This document shows positions 1 to 10,018 of a stretch of 59,502 nt of DNA, piece by piece. The stretch lies in the NCBI GenBank assembly GCA_035576005.1, contig DATLXH010000153.1, forward strand, positions 1 through 59,502, written 5' to 3'. The notes under the pieces are model-generated. The model was not told the origin of the DNA, did not search any database, and worked only from the letters and a program-made list of their open reading frames with translations. The translations under genes were made by a program, and so were the position numbers. The stretch's first letter is position 1, and each line of letters starts with the position of its first letter. The DNA comes from DATLXH01 sp035576005 (GTDB lineage: Bacteria > Acidobacteriota > Thermoanaerobaculia > Gp7-AA8).

Positions 1-141
1 TGGCTTGGATGCGAGGCGCACGGCGATTTTGCGACGAAGGCATAGTCGACACTATGTCAAGGAGCGAAATTGCCGTGCAACGAAGCAGACAGGCCGCTAT
101 CCGTCGTCTCGCGGCGAAGGTCTGTGAGAAATGCGGGTTAG
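1..141. repeat. Long palindrome repeat family A, copy 1 (cut by window start)
   Basis: The right two thirds of a roughly 186-bp imperfect palindrome that recurs at 40052-40237, 48826-49006, 59176-59361 and 59358-59502. The centre holds CATAGT-CGAC-ACTATG. The right end reads CTGTGAGAAATGCGGGTTAG and stops about 30 bp before the M14 peptidase start. Confidence 0.9.
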
Positions 142-173
142 GGCCCGCTCGCACGCTATGATTCGACGGTGCT

Positions 174-2768
174 GTGTCCAATACGATGCCAGAGGTGACG
201 AGGGTGGTCAGAAGATATCTGCTTGCAGCACTGCTTCCCGCTTTTCTTTCGGTCAACGCGCTTTACGCGGGTCCGATTCAATCGCCGTCCGAGTTTCTTG
301 GTTTCGAGGTAGGTGCGGATCGAAAACTTGCGGACTACAGGCAGATGGTGTCGTACTTCCGGGCGCTCGACGCGGCGTCGCCGCGAATCGAGATCGAGGA
401 TCTGGGTAAAACGACCCTCGGCGAGCCGATGATCATGGCCGTCATTTCCTCCAGGGAGAACATCGAGAACAAGGCACGCCTCAAAGCGATCGCGAAACAG
501 CTTGCCGACCCCCGAGGAGTCAGCGACGACCAGGTAAGGCAACTCGTGGAGGAGGGCAGGACCATCGTCCTGGTTACGTGCAACATTCACTCGACTGAGA
601 TTGCCGCCAGCCAGATGGCGATGGAGTGGGCACATGCTCTCGTCTCTGCCGAAGACGCAGAGACAAAGCGACGACTCGACAACGTCGTGGTGCTGCTCGT
701 ACCGTCACTCAATCCTGACGGACAGATCATCGTTACTGATTGGTACCGGAAGAATGTGGGGACATCTTTCGAGGGGGGGAGGCTGCCATGGCTCTACCAT
801 CCTTACGTCGGGCACGACAACAATCGCGATTGGTACATGCTCACTCAGAAGGAGACCAGGAGCCTGAGTCGCGCGATCTATCACGAATGGTTTCCGCAGC
901 TTTTCGTCGACCAGCATCAGATGGGCGCCGAAGGGCCGAGGATGTTCATCCCTCCGTTCGCGGATCCAATGGATCCTGACGTTCATCCCCTCATCTGGCG
1001 GGAAGCAAACCTGATCGGCACCAGCATGGCTTTCCGACTCGAGCAGAAGGAGAAGAGCGGATTGATCTCGGGATATTCGTTCGACGCCTACTGGCTGGGA
1101 GGCACGCGAAACACGGGATGGTGGAAGAACATCACTGGTCTGCTGCTCGAGACCGCCTCCGCGCGCATTGCGTCGCCGGTCTACATCGATCCGACTGAGT
1201 TGGAAGGGGGACGCAAAGGACTTCTCGAATACAAGGCAACCGTCAACCATCCGAATCCCTGGAAGGGTGGATGGTGGCGCATGCGCGACATCATGGACTA
1301 CCAGCGGATTGCTTCTGACGCACTGGTCGAGATCGCCGCAGACCGTCGCGTCGACTTTCTCAACAACATCGTCAGGAGGGCCCGCGCTGCGGTCGCAGCG
1401 GCCCGTCCTCTCGAAGGTTACAGAGTGCCGTTCGACCAGCACGATTATCCGACTGCAAGACGGCTGGCGGCTCTGCTGGCCGAGCACAATGTCGAAGTGT
1501 TCGAGACCGACAGGGGTGATTTCTGGATCCCTCTGGCCCAGCCGTACGGAAAGTTCGTCGTCGAAATGATGGAGCCGCAGCGCTACCCCGAGGTCAAGCT
1601 GATGCAGGGGACTGAAATCCTCCAGCCTTATGACGTCGCAACGTGGACGCTTCCGCTCGCGATGGGTGTACGCACAGAGCGAGTAGTTCTCCCGGCCCTG
1701 CCGTCGATGAAACGGTACGATCCGGCGAAGGTTCAAGCAGTGCCGGCGCTCCCTGCAGGCGATGCGTTCGCGGTCTCCATGAGCTCGCCCGAAAGTGCGC
1801 GAGTCATCAACAAAGCTCTGACGGGTGGAACAGTTCGGATTGGACGCGACGCGACATCGGGCGGCGAGATGTACGTTCTCGATGCCGCAGCCGCTCGCGC
1901 GGCCTCGGCTGTGGCGCAGACGTCGGGAGTCAGAATCAGTCCGGTCGATGCCGCAGCCGGCTCCCCACAGCTGCGGGCGCCGAGAGTCGCAATCTATAAA
2001 CCCTGGTCTGCCTCAATGGATGAAGGCTGGACGCGCTGGCTCCTGGAGCAGTACGGATTCAACACAGTCTCGATCGAGAACCGCGAATTTGCGGCGGTCC
2101 CTCCCGGCGGGAAGCAGGATGGATCGGCAGGCCGGATCCGATCCCTTCGCGATCGCTTCGACGTCATCATCCTCCCCGCCATCGGGAAAGAGTCCATTGC
2201 AACGGGTCGAAACAAAGTCGAAGACGGTGGAATGAGGTATGCGGAAGAGCTGCCGGCTGACTATCGCGGAGGGTTAGGAAAAGATGGTGCCTCATCGCTC
2301 CGAAGTTTCGTAGAGGCCGGAGGAATGCTGATAGCGTTTGCCGCAGCTACAGAGTACGTGATGGAGGAGTTCAACATCCCTGTCAGGAACGCGCTGAGCA
2401 AGGTGAAGTCGGAGGAGTTCTCCGTTCCTGGATCGCTCGTGCGTGCCAATGTCAATCGTCATCCTGTAACGCGAGGTCTACCGGAAGAGGTGCCATTGTT
2501 TCTCGACGCAAAGCTCGCGTTCGAAACGACGTCGCCTGGTAACGAGATGCAGCGAACAGTGCTTGCCTCGTACCCCGCTGATCCGCGCGATCTTCTCCTC
2601 TCCGGTTGGATCAAAGGAGAGGAAAAGCTCAATAGACGCGCGGCAGCGGTTGCTTTGACCTACGGGAAGGGGAAGCTGGTGCTGCTTGGGTTCCGACCGC
2701 AGCATCGCGCGCAGACCCACGTCACGTTTCCGTTCGTGTTCAACAGCATCTACTGGTCCGTCCAATAA
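174..2768 (+). CDS. Secreted M14-family zinc carboxypeptidase-like protein
   Basis: An 864-residue protein with an N-terminal hydrophobic signal (about residues 14-32), so export is expected. The M14 metallopeptidase core shows the zinc motif HSTE (His139, Glu142) and a likely third ligand His248 in DQHQMG, which fits a metallocarboxypeptidase acting on peptides outside the cytoplasm. The C-terminal third (about 600-860) resembles the glutamine-amidotransferase-like domain often found after M14 domains in environmental bacteria; no catalytic role is claimed for it. The start is GTG at 174; ATG at 186 is equally possible, and neither has a clear ribosome site. A family A repeat ends 30 bp upstream and a TATGAT box lies at 157-162. 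The substrate is unknown. Confidence 0.85.
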   Translation: MSNTMPEVTRVVRRYLLAALLPAFLSVNALYAGPIQSPSEFLGFEVGADRKLADYRQMVSYFRALDAASPRIEIEDLGKTTLGEPMIMAVISSRENIENKARLKAIAKQLADPRGVSDDQVRQLVEEGRTIVLVTCNIHSTEIAASQMAMEWAHALVSAEDAETKRRLDNVVVLLVPSLNPDGQIIVTDWYRKNVGTSFEGGRLPWLYHPYVGHDNNRDWYMLTQKETRSLSRAIYHEWFPQLFVDQHQMGAEGPRMFIPPFADPMDPDVHPLIWREANLIGTSMAFRLEQKEKSGLISGYSFDAYWLGGTRNTGWWKNITGLLLETASARIASPVYIDPTELEGGRKGLLEYKATVNHPNPWKGGWWRMRDIMDYQRIASDALVEIAADRRVDFLNNIVRRARAAVAAARPLEGYRVPFDQHDYPTARRLAALLAEHNVEVFETDRGDFWIPLAQPYGKFVVEMMEPQRYPEVKLMQGTEILQPYDVATWTLPLAMGVRTERVVLPALPSMKRYDPAKVQAVPALPAGDAFAVSMSSPESARVINKALTGGTVRIGRDATSGGEMYVLDAAAARAASAVAQTSGVRISPVDAAAGSPQLRAPRVAIYKPWSASMDEGWTRWLLEQYGFNTVSIENREFAAVPPGGKQDGSAGRIRSLRDRFDVIILPAIGKESIATGRNKVEDGGMRYAEELPADYRGGLGKDGASSLRSFVEAGGMLIAFAAATEYVMEEFNIPVRNALSKVKSEEFSVPGSLVRANVNRHPVTRGLPEEVPLFLDAKLAFETTSPGNEMQRTVLASYPADPRDLLLSGWIKGEEKLNRRAAAVALTYGKGKLVLLGFRPQHRAQTHVTFPFVFNSIYWSVQ

Positions 2769-2796
2769 AAAGGAAAGCTCGATACGGCGGCTTTCC

Positions 2797-3807
2797 ATGA
2801 ATCAGGGCTCGCTCGTTCAGCATATCGTGTCCGTCCGTGCGGGCAGGGCGATCACGATCGCCCTGCTGTTTCTGCTCGGATGTCAGGCAGCCCCATTCCA
2901 GGCGCCGGCCGGTGTGCCCGGGCTTCCGGAGTCGGCGCGCGTCCGTGAATCGCGGACTCAGCTGCACGACCGTTCGAGAGAGCGGGCTATCCCGATCAAG
3001 ATTTACGAACCTGAGACTGGCGATGGTCCCTGGCCTCTCGTGATTTTCTCTCATGGACTGGGCAGCTCGAGAGAGGGTTACCGCTATCTCGGACGTCACT
3101 GGGCGGCGCATGGCTATCTGGTGATCCATCTGCAGCATGCGGAAAGCGACAACCGCCTCACCCGGCTCGCCCTATACCGGGCGGCCCTCGCCGGTGATGT
3201 CGAGGGACATCGGCCCCGGGACGTCTCATCAGTGATCGACGCGCTCGAGGGAAAGCCGAATGCGGGGCCCCAGGATGCCGTTCTGGCACGCCTTCAAAGC
3301 CGGGTGGACCTTCGCAGGATCGGCGTCGCCGGTCACTCGTTTGGCGCGTACACAGTCCTGGCGGTCGCTGGACTACTCATCGACTTTCCCGACTCGGCCG
3401 ATCGTAGCTTTCACGACCCGCGGGTGAGGGCTGCGGTTGCCATCTCATCACCGAAGATCTTCGGCGCCCCAAGGCGGGAAGACTATCGCGCGATCGCCAT
3501 TCCGATTCTCCACCTGACCGGCACCGAGGACCGGACGCGATTTCTCAGAACGTCCGTCCGGGACAGGCGGATCCCTTTCGATGCGATATCCGGGGATCAG
3601 TATCTGGTTACGGTGAGAGGTGCGCGACACGGCTCGTTCGCCCAGGAGCCAGGTGCGACCGAGGCCTCACGGGACAAGAAGCTCGCACAGGCACTTGCGT
3701 CGGAAGTCACGTTGCGATTCTGGAACGCGTTTCTTCTCGGGGTCCCCACGGACCGCAGCTGGCTCGATAAGACCAGACTTCCGTTCGCAACAATCGAGAG
3801 GCGATGA
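2797..3807 (+). CDS. Alpha/beta hydrolase lipoprotein (PAF-acetylhydrolase / chlorophyllase-like)
   Basis: A 336-residue protein. The hydrophobic N-terminus ends in the lipobox LLGC with Cys29, predicting a lipid-anchored envelope protein. The alpha/beta-hydrolase fold shows an oxyanion region SHGLGSS, the nucleophile elbow GHSFG and a late His in GARHGS. The overall pattern matches platelet-activating-factor acetylhydrolase or chlorophyllase-like esterases, so ester hydrolysis is likely but the substrate is unknown. ATG 2797 is chosen because it gives a clean signal; the frame is open back into the preceding peptidase gene. It lies 28 bp after that stop and is probably co-transcribed. Confidence 0.75.
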   Translation: MNQGSLVQHIVSVRAGRAITIALLFLLGCQAAPFQAPAGVPGLPESARVRESRTQLHDRSRERAIPIKIYEPETGDGPWPLVIFSHGLGSSREGYRYLGRHWAAHGYLVIHLQHAESDNRLTRLALYRAALAGDVEGHRPRDVSSVIDALEGKPNAGPQDAVLARLQSRVDLRRIGVAGHSFGAYTVLAVAGLLIDFPDSADRSFHDPRVRAAVAISSPKIFGAPRREDYRAIAIPILHLTGTEDRTRFLRTSVRDRRIPFDAISGDQYLVTVRGARHGSFAQEPGATEASRDKKLAQALASEVTLRFWNAFLLGVPTDRSWLDKTRLPFATIERR

Positions 3808-4006
3808 CCTGGCGGGCCTGGAAATTGTTAGGACCTGTTTTGATGCCAAAATCCAATTCTTACAAGGAACCTGCATCCCGCCCGAAAGGTCTCCTTTTCC
3901 TGTAAAGTGCGGGGTGGACGAATTAACTGTTGCGAAAGCAAACCGATACGACGAATCGCCCGTAGTGTAGGCATTCCCTGACTCCTTGCCCCGGTGCCTA
4001 AAGAAA

Positions 4007-4579
4007 ATGATTGAACAAGATGAAACTCTCGACATGCTTACGGCTGCTGCGGTAAGCGGCATTCTCGGTTCCGACGGGCGTCTGGACGCGACAGAAGTAG
4101 ATATCTGCTCGCGAATGTCGGAATTTGCAGAAGCCGCTTCTTTAATCGGAGCCGCTGCAGATCCTGTCCCGGCTCCACAGATGCTGAGGCAGCAGATCCT
4201 CGACCAGGTCGGGCGTCTGGGCGCCGGCACGGGGAAAGGGGCAGTGCCTCTGGCCGTAAAAACAAACGCGGACGAAGGTTGGCATCGTCACGCTGTTAGC
4301 GGTGTGCGATACAAGGAGCTTGCTGAGCAGTCAGCTGACAACTCTGTGATGATGCTGTTGGAGATTTCGGCAGGAGTAAAGTTTCCGGGGCACAAGCATC
4401 ATGGGGCTGAGCGGTGTCTTGTGGTCTCAGGTTCATTTTTTTTCGACGACCGCAAGTACGTGCAGGGAGACTTCATCGACGCGCCGCCCGGCACAACCGA
4501 CCCCGTGCTCTACACGCCTGAGGGCACAACGCTACTCCTGGTGGTCGACCGTCAGGATTACGCGATCGCCGCGAGCTAG
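4007..4579 (+). CDS. ChrR-like cupin-domain protein
   Basis: A 190-residue protein. The N-terminal half (to about 85) is helical and resembles the anti-sigma part of ChrR-type proteins. The C-terminal half is a cupin with the metal-binding pattern GHKHHGAE followed by a short beta motif, as in the ChrR cupin family. ChrR proteins sense oxidants and restrain an ECF sigma factor, but no sigma-factor gene is adjacent and the usual HxxxCxxC zinc site is absent at the N-terminus. It may therefore be a stand-alone cupin. ATG 4007 is preferred; an in-frame TTG at 3986 is also open. The preceding 199 bp spacer is AT-richer than its surroundings. Confidence 0.65.
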   Translation: MIEQDETLDMLTAAAVSGILGSDGRLDATEVDICSRMSEFAEAASLIGAAADPVPAPQMLRQQILDQVGRLGAGTGKGAVPLAVKTNADEGWHRHAVSGVRYKELAEQSADNSVMMLLEISAGVKFPGHKHHGAERCLVVSGSFFFDDRKYVQGDFIDAPPGTTDPVLYTPEGTTLLLVVDRQDYAIAAS

Positions 4580-4619
4580 TCGCGCGAAAGTCGTAAACGG
4601 TGGAGACGGAGCAGCATTA

Positions 4620-4980
4620 TCGCGTGACAGACAAGAGTGTCTGTCCTTGTCTATCCCCACGCGCATCTAGCCCGCATTTCTCACAGACCTTCGCCGCGAG
4701 ACGACGGATAGCGGCCTGTCTGCTTCGTTGCGCGGCAATTTCGCTCCTTGACATAGTGTCCAGAGCAACCGGGGCGGGTGTAGGGACGCAGGGCCTGCGT
4801 CCGGCACCCAGACATTCGCATCAGGAATTCTGCATCCGGCATCAACCCTCGTCCAAAGCGATGGCCGACGACAATCTTGTCGGTCCGGGACAGGGTACCG
4901 GACCGCACGCCGTGCGTCCCTGCGCTCGCATTCTGTGAGAAATGCGGGCTAGGACAGACACTCTTGTCTGTCACGCGTTA
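4620..4980. repeat. Nested palindromic repeats in the 451-bp spacer 4580-5030
   Basis: The spacer holds no gene. Outer arms are inverted family D repeats (ACAGACAAGAGTGTCTGTC at about 4626-4645, its inverse at about 4953-4973). Inside, 4667-4760 is half of a family A palindrome and 4933-4952 is a detached family A end. Between them are short inverted segments that resemble 52460-52500. A further short family A end fragment (GTCTGTGAGAAGCGCG) lies near 5010-5025. Confidence 0.8.
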
Positions 4981-5030
4981 ATGACGACCGGCTCCCCCCC
5001 GACGACCAGAGTCTGTGAGAAGCGCGAGGA

Positions 5031-6308
5031 CTATTGGGTTGCGACGGCGACGTACTTTGCCTCCGAGGATCGGCCCTGACTCCTGAGTTTTGCGGCCACC
5101 GCCTCAGCCTTGGTGAAGACCCGAAGAAGGTTGCGTCCCGCAATCTTTTCGAGATCGGTTTCACTGTAGCCGCGTCGCAGAAGCTCCGCGAAGAGTGACG
5201 GGTAATCGTCAACGCTGTCGAGTCCGGGAATCGTGCTCTTTATCCCATCGAAATCGCCACCCAGTCCGATCCTGTCAACTCCGGCGATTTTCCTGATGTG
5301 GTCGACATGGTCCGCAACGTCTGACACCGAAGCCTTCGGTGCTGGATGCCGCTCTTTCCAGGCCGCCAATTCCTGCGCGACTCGTTGCGGGTCGCCCTGA
5401 TTGAGCGTTTTCAGTCGTGCCTCTTCCGCATCCTGCTCGGCACCATGCAGTCGCACCTTTTCCGAAATGAAGCCAGGGACGAAAGTGATCATCACCACGC
5501 CGTTGTTCACCACCAGCCTCTTGAGAATGTCGTCGGGCACGTCTCTGGGATGATTGACGACGGCGCGCGCTGATGAATGCGAGAAGATCACCGGCGCCCT
5601 TGTGACGTCCAGGACGTCGTGCATGGTCTTCGCGGAGACGTGCGAGAGGTCGACGAGCATACCGAGACGATTCATCTCGCCGATGACATCCTTCCCGAAC
5701 GCAGTCAAACCATTGTGCCGTGGCGCGTCAGTGGCTGAATCCGCCCAGTCGTTGTTCTTCGAATGCGTGAGTGTCATGTAGCGTGCGCCGAGCATGTACA
5801 GCTGCCTGAGCGCCGGAAGGGAGTTGTCAATGGCGTGTCCTCCCTCGATTCCGATCAACGACGCAATCTTCTTCTTTTTCCCGATTCGAGCGATGTCCGC
5901 GACACTCACAGCGTTCTCAAAAGTCTCCGGGTAGAGCTCTGTCATTCGCTGCACGATATCGATCTGCTCGGCGACCATTCGGAACGCGACGGGACCGTCA
6001 CGGTCCGCCGGGACGTAGACCGACCAGAACTGAGCGCCGACTCCTCCTTTTCTGAGGCGAGGGATGTCGGTATGCATCGCGGGTGTGAGCAGGGAGGTAT
6101 CGTTTCTGAGATCGATTTTGGAGATCTCCAGTCCTACGCGCTCTCGCATCTCCCACGGGACGTCGTTGTGACCATCGATAATCGGGACTTTCGCAAGAAT
6201 CTTCCGTGCCCTTACGATCAACGGATCGTCCGCCGTTTCCGCTGCAAAGACGTGAGCGCTCAAGCTCAGAGTGGCGAGGGCTGCGATTGTAATGAGTCTG
6301 CTTGTCAT
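5031..6308 (-). CDS. Membrane dipeptidase (renal dipeptidase family, M19)
   Basis: A 425-residue protein with signal peptide MTSRLITIAALATLSLSAHVFA. The M19 fold shows the first zinc pair HND (His47, Asp49), the IEGGHAI segment that supplies the bridging Glu, and later histidines in LSHVS and FSHSS. The family hydrolyses dipeptides, including D-amino-acid forms. The periplasm is the likely site. ATG 6308 is chosen because GGGGAG lies 7 nt upstream and the signal peptide starts there; the frame is open to 6344. It lies 50 bp downstream of the GH94 gene end on the same strand. Confidence 0.9.
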   Translation of the reverse strand: MTSRLITIAALATLSLSAHVFAAETADDPLIVRARKILAKVPIIDGHNDVPWEMRERVGLEISKIDLRNDTSLLTPAMHTDIPRLRKGGVGAQFWSVYVPADRDGPVAFRMVAEQIDIVQRMTELYPETFENAVSVADIARIGKKKKIASLIGIEGGHAIDNSLPALRQLYMLGARYMTLTHSKNNDWADSATDAPRHNGLTAFGKDVIGEMNRLGMLVDLSHVSAKTMHDVLDVTRAPVIFSHSSARAVVNHPRDVPDDILKRLVVNNGVVMITFVPGFISEKVRLHGAEQDAEEARLKTLNQGDPQRVAQELAAWKERHPAPKASVSDVADHVDHIRKIAGVDRIGLGGDFDGIKSTIPGLDSVDDYPSLFAELLRRGYSETDLEKIAGRNLLRVFTKAEAVAAKLRSQGRSSEAKYVAVATQ

Positions 6309-6358
6309 TGAGATGCTCCCCATGGTCCATGAACGTTTCTGCATTCTGCATTCCGCAT

Positions 6359-9300
6359 TCAGTATCGAACCAGCACCTGATGCGATCTGCCATCGCGAAG
6401 CCGCGGAATCCTCGGCTCATCGAGCGACTCTCCATCCATCAGCATGGAGCGAGGGCCGCCGGCCTGCTCGAATGTGATCACGTACGAGGTGTCGTCGTCG
6501 CGGAAGCGGATCTCCCACGACTTCCAGGTTGCCGGCACGCACGGCACGATCAGGATGTGATCCGGACGGAGTTGAAAACCAAGAAGGGAGTGGATGGTGG
6601 CCTGGAACATCCATCCTGCCGAGCCTGTGTACCAGGTCCACCCCCCGCGCCCCGCGTGAGGCGTCTGTGAATAGACATCGCCGGCAAGGACATACGGCTC
6701 GGTTTTGTACGTCATCATCGCTTCGGGCGAGCTTGCATGATTGATTGGATTGAGCATGCCGAGCAGCTCTGCAGTCCGCTCACCGTCGCCCAGAGCTGCG
6801 AAGGCCATAGGTGTCCAGACTGCCGCGTGAGTGTATTGCCCGCCATTCTCACGAATGCCCGGCAGGTAACCCTTGATGTAGCCGGGATCTTTGGGGCCTC
6901 GATCGAAGGGTGGCGCCAGTAAAAGCACAATCCCATCCTTCCGCTGCACGAGATGCTGATCCACCGAGGCCATTGCCTGCTTCGCGCGGTCAGGATCGGC
7001 GGCTCCGGAGAGCACGGCCCAGGACTGCGCAATCGCATCAATGCGACATTCCTGGTCCGGCGCCGAGCCGATCGGTGCACCGTCGTCATAGTACGCGCGC
7101 CGATACCAGGCGCCGTCCCACGAGTGTTTCTCGATCGATTCGCTGAGCCGGCCTGCGTGCTCTCGATACTGCTGTGCGCTGGCAGGGACACCTCGCCGAT
7201 CGAGGACCGATGCGTATCGCCTCAGTGTGGTGATGAGGAACCAGCCGAGCCAGACGCTTTCTCCCTGTCCCTTGTCGCCGACCCTGTTGAGCCCGTCGTT
7301 CCAGTCGCACGAACCAATGAAAGGAAGTCCGTGGGCGCCCACCTCGAGACTGACGGCGATCGCGCGCCGGCAATGTTCATCGACGGTTGCAGCCGACTGT
7401 GAGGTCTCGGGTTGCTGGAAGAGCTCGGCGTGCCCTTGCGGAACAGTGGGTGCCGTCAGGAATGGTGCCATCTCGTCGAGGATTGACTCGTCGCCCGTGG
7501 TCTCGATGTACTGCGCAACCGCGAATGGCAGCCAGAGACGGTCATCGGAACAGCGCGTGCGCACTCCTTTTCCCAGGGGAGGGTGCCACCAGTGCTGCAC
7601 GTCACCCTCGATGAATTGACGCGACGCGCACCGCACGATGTGATCACGCGCCAGTCCGGGAGCCGACACCAGTAGAGACATCACGTCCTGGAGTTGATCG
7701 CGAAATCCGAAGGCTCCACTCGCCTGATAGAACGCTGTTCGTCCCCAGAATCGTCCAGACAGGACCTGATACAGCAGCCAGCGGTTAGTCAGCAGATTGA
7801 GCGCCGGGTCCGGCGTTCTGATCTGGATGCGTCCAAGAATCTCGTCCCACTGTTGAGTCGCAGTTGTAAACGCGCGGTCAGCGGAGCCCGATGCGCGGTA
7901 TTTGCGGATCAGCTCCACTCCTGTCGCGCGATCCTTCGTTTCCCCAAGGAGAAAGATGAGCTCACGGCTCTCTCCCTGGGCAAGCTCAATGAACGTCCGG
8001 GATGCCGCGCACGGATCGAGGCCCGCTCCGGTGCGCTGCGAAAAACTTCCCCCCTGCAGCGCCGCGGGGCTCGCATGGTGGCCGTAGAGTCCCAGAAATT
8101 CGAGCCGGTCCGTAGTGTATGACTCCGCGGCCACACCGGCGTCGAGAAACGCCTCGGACATCGGGAAGTCAGGATTCGCGCGGTTCATTGCGAACAGGGC
8201 GCCGGTGTCGAGTTCCACCGCGGTCTCAATTGAATTGCGCGTAGTGGATTGATCGACACCCATCACCCACTCCGCGTAATAGGTGGCTGAGATCTTTCTG
8301 ACGCTGACCGAGTCGTTATAGATCACGAGCTTCGAGATCTTCACGGGCTCGTCGGCAGCGACGAACTGCGTGAGCTCGGTTCGTATGCCGTCACTCGAGT
8401 GCTCGAAAACCGAGTACCCCTGACCGTGGCGGCAGACATACGGCGAGTCCTCGCGTATCGGCAGAGGAGTCGGGGTCCAGAGCCGGCCACTCTCCTCGTC
8501 GCGAAGGTAAATCGCCTCACCCGATGGGTCGGCCACCGGATCGTTCGACCACGGCGTGAGTCTGTTCTCGCGGCTGTTACCGGCCCAGACGCAACCCGAC
8601 CCTGTCTCACTGACGAAGAATCCGAAGTCGGGATTCGCAATCACGTTAACCCATGGGGCAGGTGTCCACCTTCCTTCGTCCAGGAGGATCACGTATTCGC
8701 TGCCGTCCTTTGTGAACCCGCCGATCCCGTTGAAGAAATCGAGCTCGCCACCCTGAGTTCTCGGGTCTTCGAGTCCTGGCCGAATCGTTTCGCCGCTGAC
8801 AATCGGCACCCGCGCTGGACTCTCGCCAATGACCCCATGTCCAGACGTTTTAACTTGCGGCGGAGTCTGCGAGACCCGCGATGAGATCGACAGGAGTCGA
8901 TCGAAAATCGCGGCATCCTGGTACTTGTCCGCAATCGCCCGCGCTTCCTCATCAGTTTGTGCGAAGGCTATCGTGAAAGTGGCGCGGGCCGTGTCTCCCG
9001 GCGCGATCAACAACCGACGACGCATCGCGAAGACTGGGTCGAGCACGGGACCAGTTGTTCCTGACAGAGGGGTGCGTCCCTTCATCGCGACCGGGTTTCG
9101 CGTTGTGTGGCCTCGGCCGAGGAAGCGCGCGCGGTCCGTCTCGTACTCCACAACTCCGACCGTCCGGCCTTCGGTAGTGACGGTGTGCACAGCGAACAGA
9201 GGCGACTCACTGAAATCGCGCGGACGCCGCTTGCAGATAAGGGCGCCGTTTATGAAGGAAGATTCGACGAACAGATTGAAGAACGCTGGATGCGATCGAT

Positions 9301-9784
9301 CATCGTCCTGTCGATTGAGAACGACTTCCGCGTAGCTCGTCACTTCGATCGTGCGAGGGGTGTTCGATCGATTCGTAATCGAAACCCGCCGAAGCTCCGC
9401 GTCATCTTCGGAAGAAACGATGATCTCAGTCGTCGTATCAATGTCTTTGTCGCTGCGCAAGATCTCGATCCTGCTGGCCGACGCACTGGTGCTGTATCGG
9501 TCTGGTGAGACCAGGGTCGGCTGGTAGCCTGACGACCAGTGAGAGCCGCTCTCCAGATCCCGCAGGTAAATCCAGTTTCCCCAGTTGTCTCTGGTCGCGT
9601 CGTCGCGCCAACGCGTGAGCGCCAGATTCCCTCGCCGGCTCCATCCCGCTCCCGAGCCTGTAATCTCGAGTGAGTAGGAACCATTGGAAAGTTGGTGACT
9701 CTGCCTTGATGGCTGCCTTGATGGCTGCGTAGCGCTCCGGGAGGATGGGCCATCCTCTCCCATCCTTTTGCGCTCATCCGCCAT
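6359..9784 (-). CDS. GH94 glycoside phosphorylase, NdvB C-terminal-like (candidate 1,2-beta-oligoglucan phosphorylase)
   Basis: An 1141-residue protein without signal peptide or membrane segments. Two tandem beta-sandwich domains of the GH94 N-terminal type occur (about 30-300 and 345-610; each contains an IYLRD(L/E)ESG segment), followed by an alpha/alpha barrel (about 640-1060). The barrel motif GSCDWNDGLN places the putative general acid at Asp830. The membrane glycosyltransferase half of cyclic-glucan synthases is missing. Length and layout match stand-alone 1,2-beta-oligoglucan phosphorylases, which release glucose 1-phosphate from sophoro-oligosaccharides; specificity cannot be proven here. 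The ATG has GAAGGAG 7 nt upstream. Confidence 0.8.
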   Translation of the reverse strand: MADERKRMGEDGPSSRSATQPSRQPSRQSHQLSNGSYSLEITGSGAGWSRRGNLALTRWRDDATRDNWGNWIYLRDLESGSHWSSGYQPTLVSPDRYSTSASASRIEILRSDKDIDTTTEIIVSSEDDAELRRVSITNRSNTPRTIEVTSYAEVVLNRQDDDRSHPAFFNLFVESSFINGALICKRRPRDFSESPLFAVHTVTTEGRTVGVVEYETDRARFLGRGHTTRNPVAMKGRTPLSGTTGPVLDPVFAMRRRLLIAPGDTARATFTIAFAQTDEEARAIADKYQDAAIFDRLLSISSRVSQTPPQVKTSGHGVIGESPARVPIVSGETIRPGLEDPRTQGGELDFFNGIGGFTKDGSEYVILLDEGRWTPAPWVNVIANPDFGFFVSETGSGCVWAGNSRENRLTPWSNDPVADPSGEAIYLRDEESGRLWTPTPLPIREDSPYVCRHGQGYSVFEHSSDGIRTELTQFVAADEPVKISKLVIYNDSVSVRKISATYYAEWVMGVDQSTTRNSIETAVELDTGALFAMNRANPDFPMSEAFLDAGVAAESYTTDRLEFLGLYGHHASPAALQGGSFSQRTGAGLDPCAASRTFIELAQGESRELIFLLGETKDRATGVELIRKYRASGSADRAFTTATQQWDEILGRIQIRTPDPALNLLTNRWLLYQVLSGRFWGRTAFYQASGAFGFRDQLQDVMSLLVSAPGLARDHIVRCASRQFIEGDVQHWWHPPLGKGVRTRCSDDRLWLPFAVAQYIETTGDESILDEMAPFLTAPTVPQGHAELFQQPETSQSAATVDEHCRRAIAVSLEVGAHGLPFIGSCDWNDGLNRVGDKGQGESVWLGWFLITTLRRYASVLDRRGVPASAQQYREHAGRLSESIEKHSWDGAWYRRAYYDDGAPIGSAPDQECRIDAIAQSWAVLSGAADPDRAKQAMASVDQHLVQRKDGIVLLLAPPFDRGPKDPGYIKGYLPGIRENGGQYTHAAVWTPMAFAALGDGERTAELLGMLNPINHASSPEAMMTYKTEPYVLAGDVYSQTPHAGRGGWTWYTGSAGWMFQATIHSLLGFQLRPDHILIVPCVPATWKSWEIRFRDDDTSYVITFEQAGGPRSMLMDGESLDEPRIPRLRDGRSHQVLVRY

Positions 9785-10018
9785 GTTGAAACTCCTTCGG
9801 GAACCGGCTCCTGCTGCTCAGGCCGTGAGCGGCAGACCCAGCGCCAGAGGACTGGGGTCAACGCCATCGTGCATGCCCGTCCAGCGCATGGCTGGACTGG
9901 CTGCGATTGTACCGCGCAAGAGCGCAGCGTTTTCTCACATCGGGCATATAGTGCGCGAACGTACAGTGCACGGGGTTTCTGGCCTGTCGGTTCAGCTGTT
10001 CACAAGGGAGATCTCAAA

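Noticed and set aside
705..1736. Long antisense frames inside the M14 peptidase and other genes
   Set aside because: They follow the codon bias shadow of GC-rich genes and show no recognisable domain or ribosome site.
3866..3893. ECF-sigma-like promoter GGAAC-N17-GGTCTC before the cupin gene
   Set aside because: Spacing and -10 part are off from the common consensus and there is no adjacent sigma gene. One weak match is not enough.
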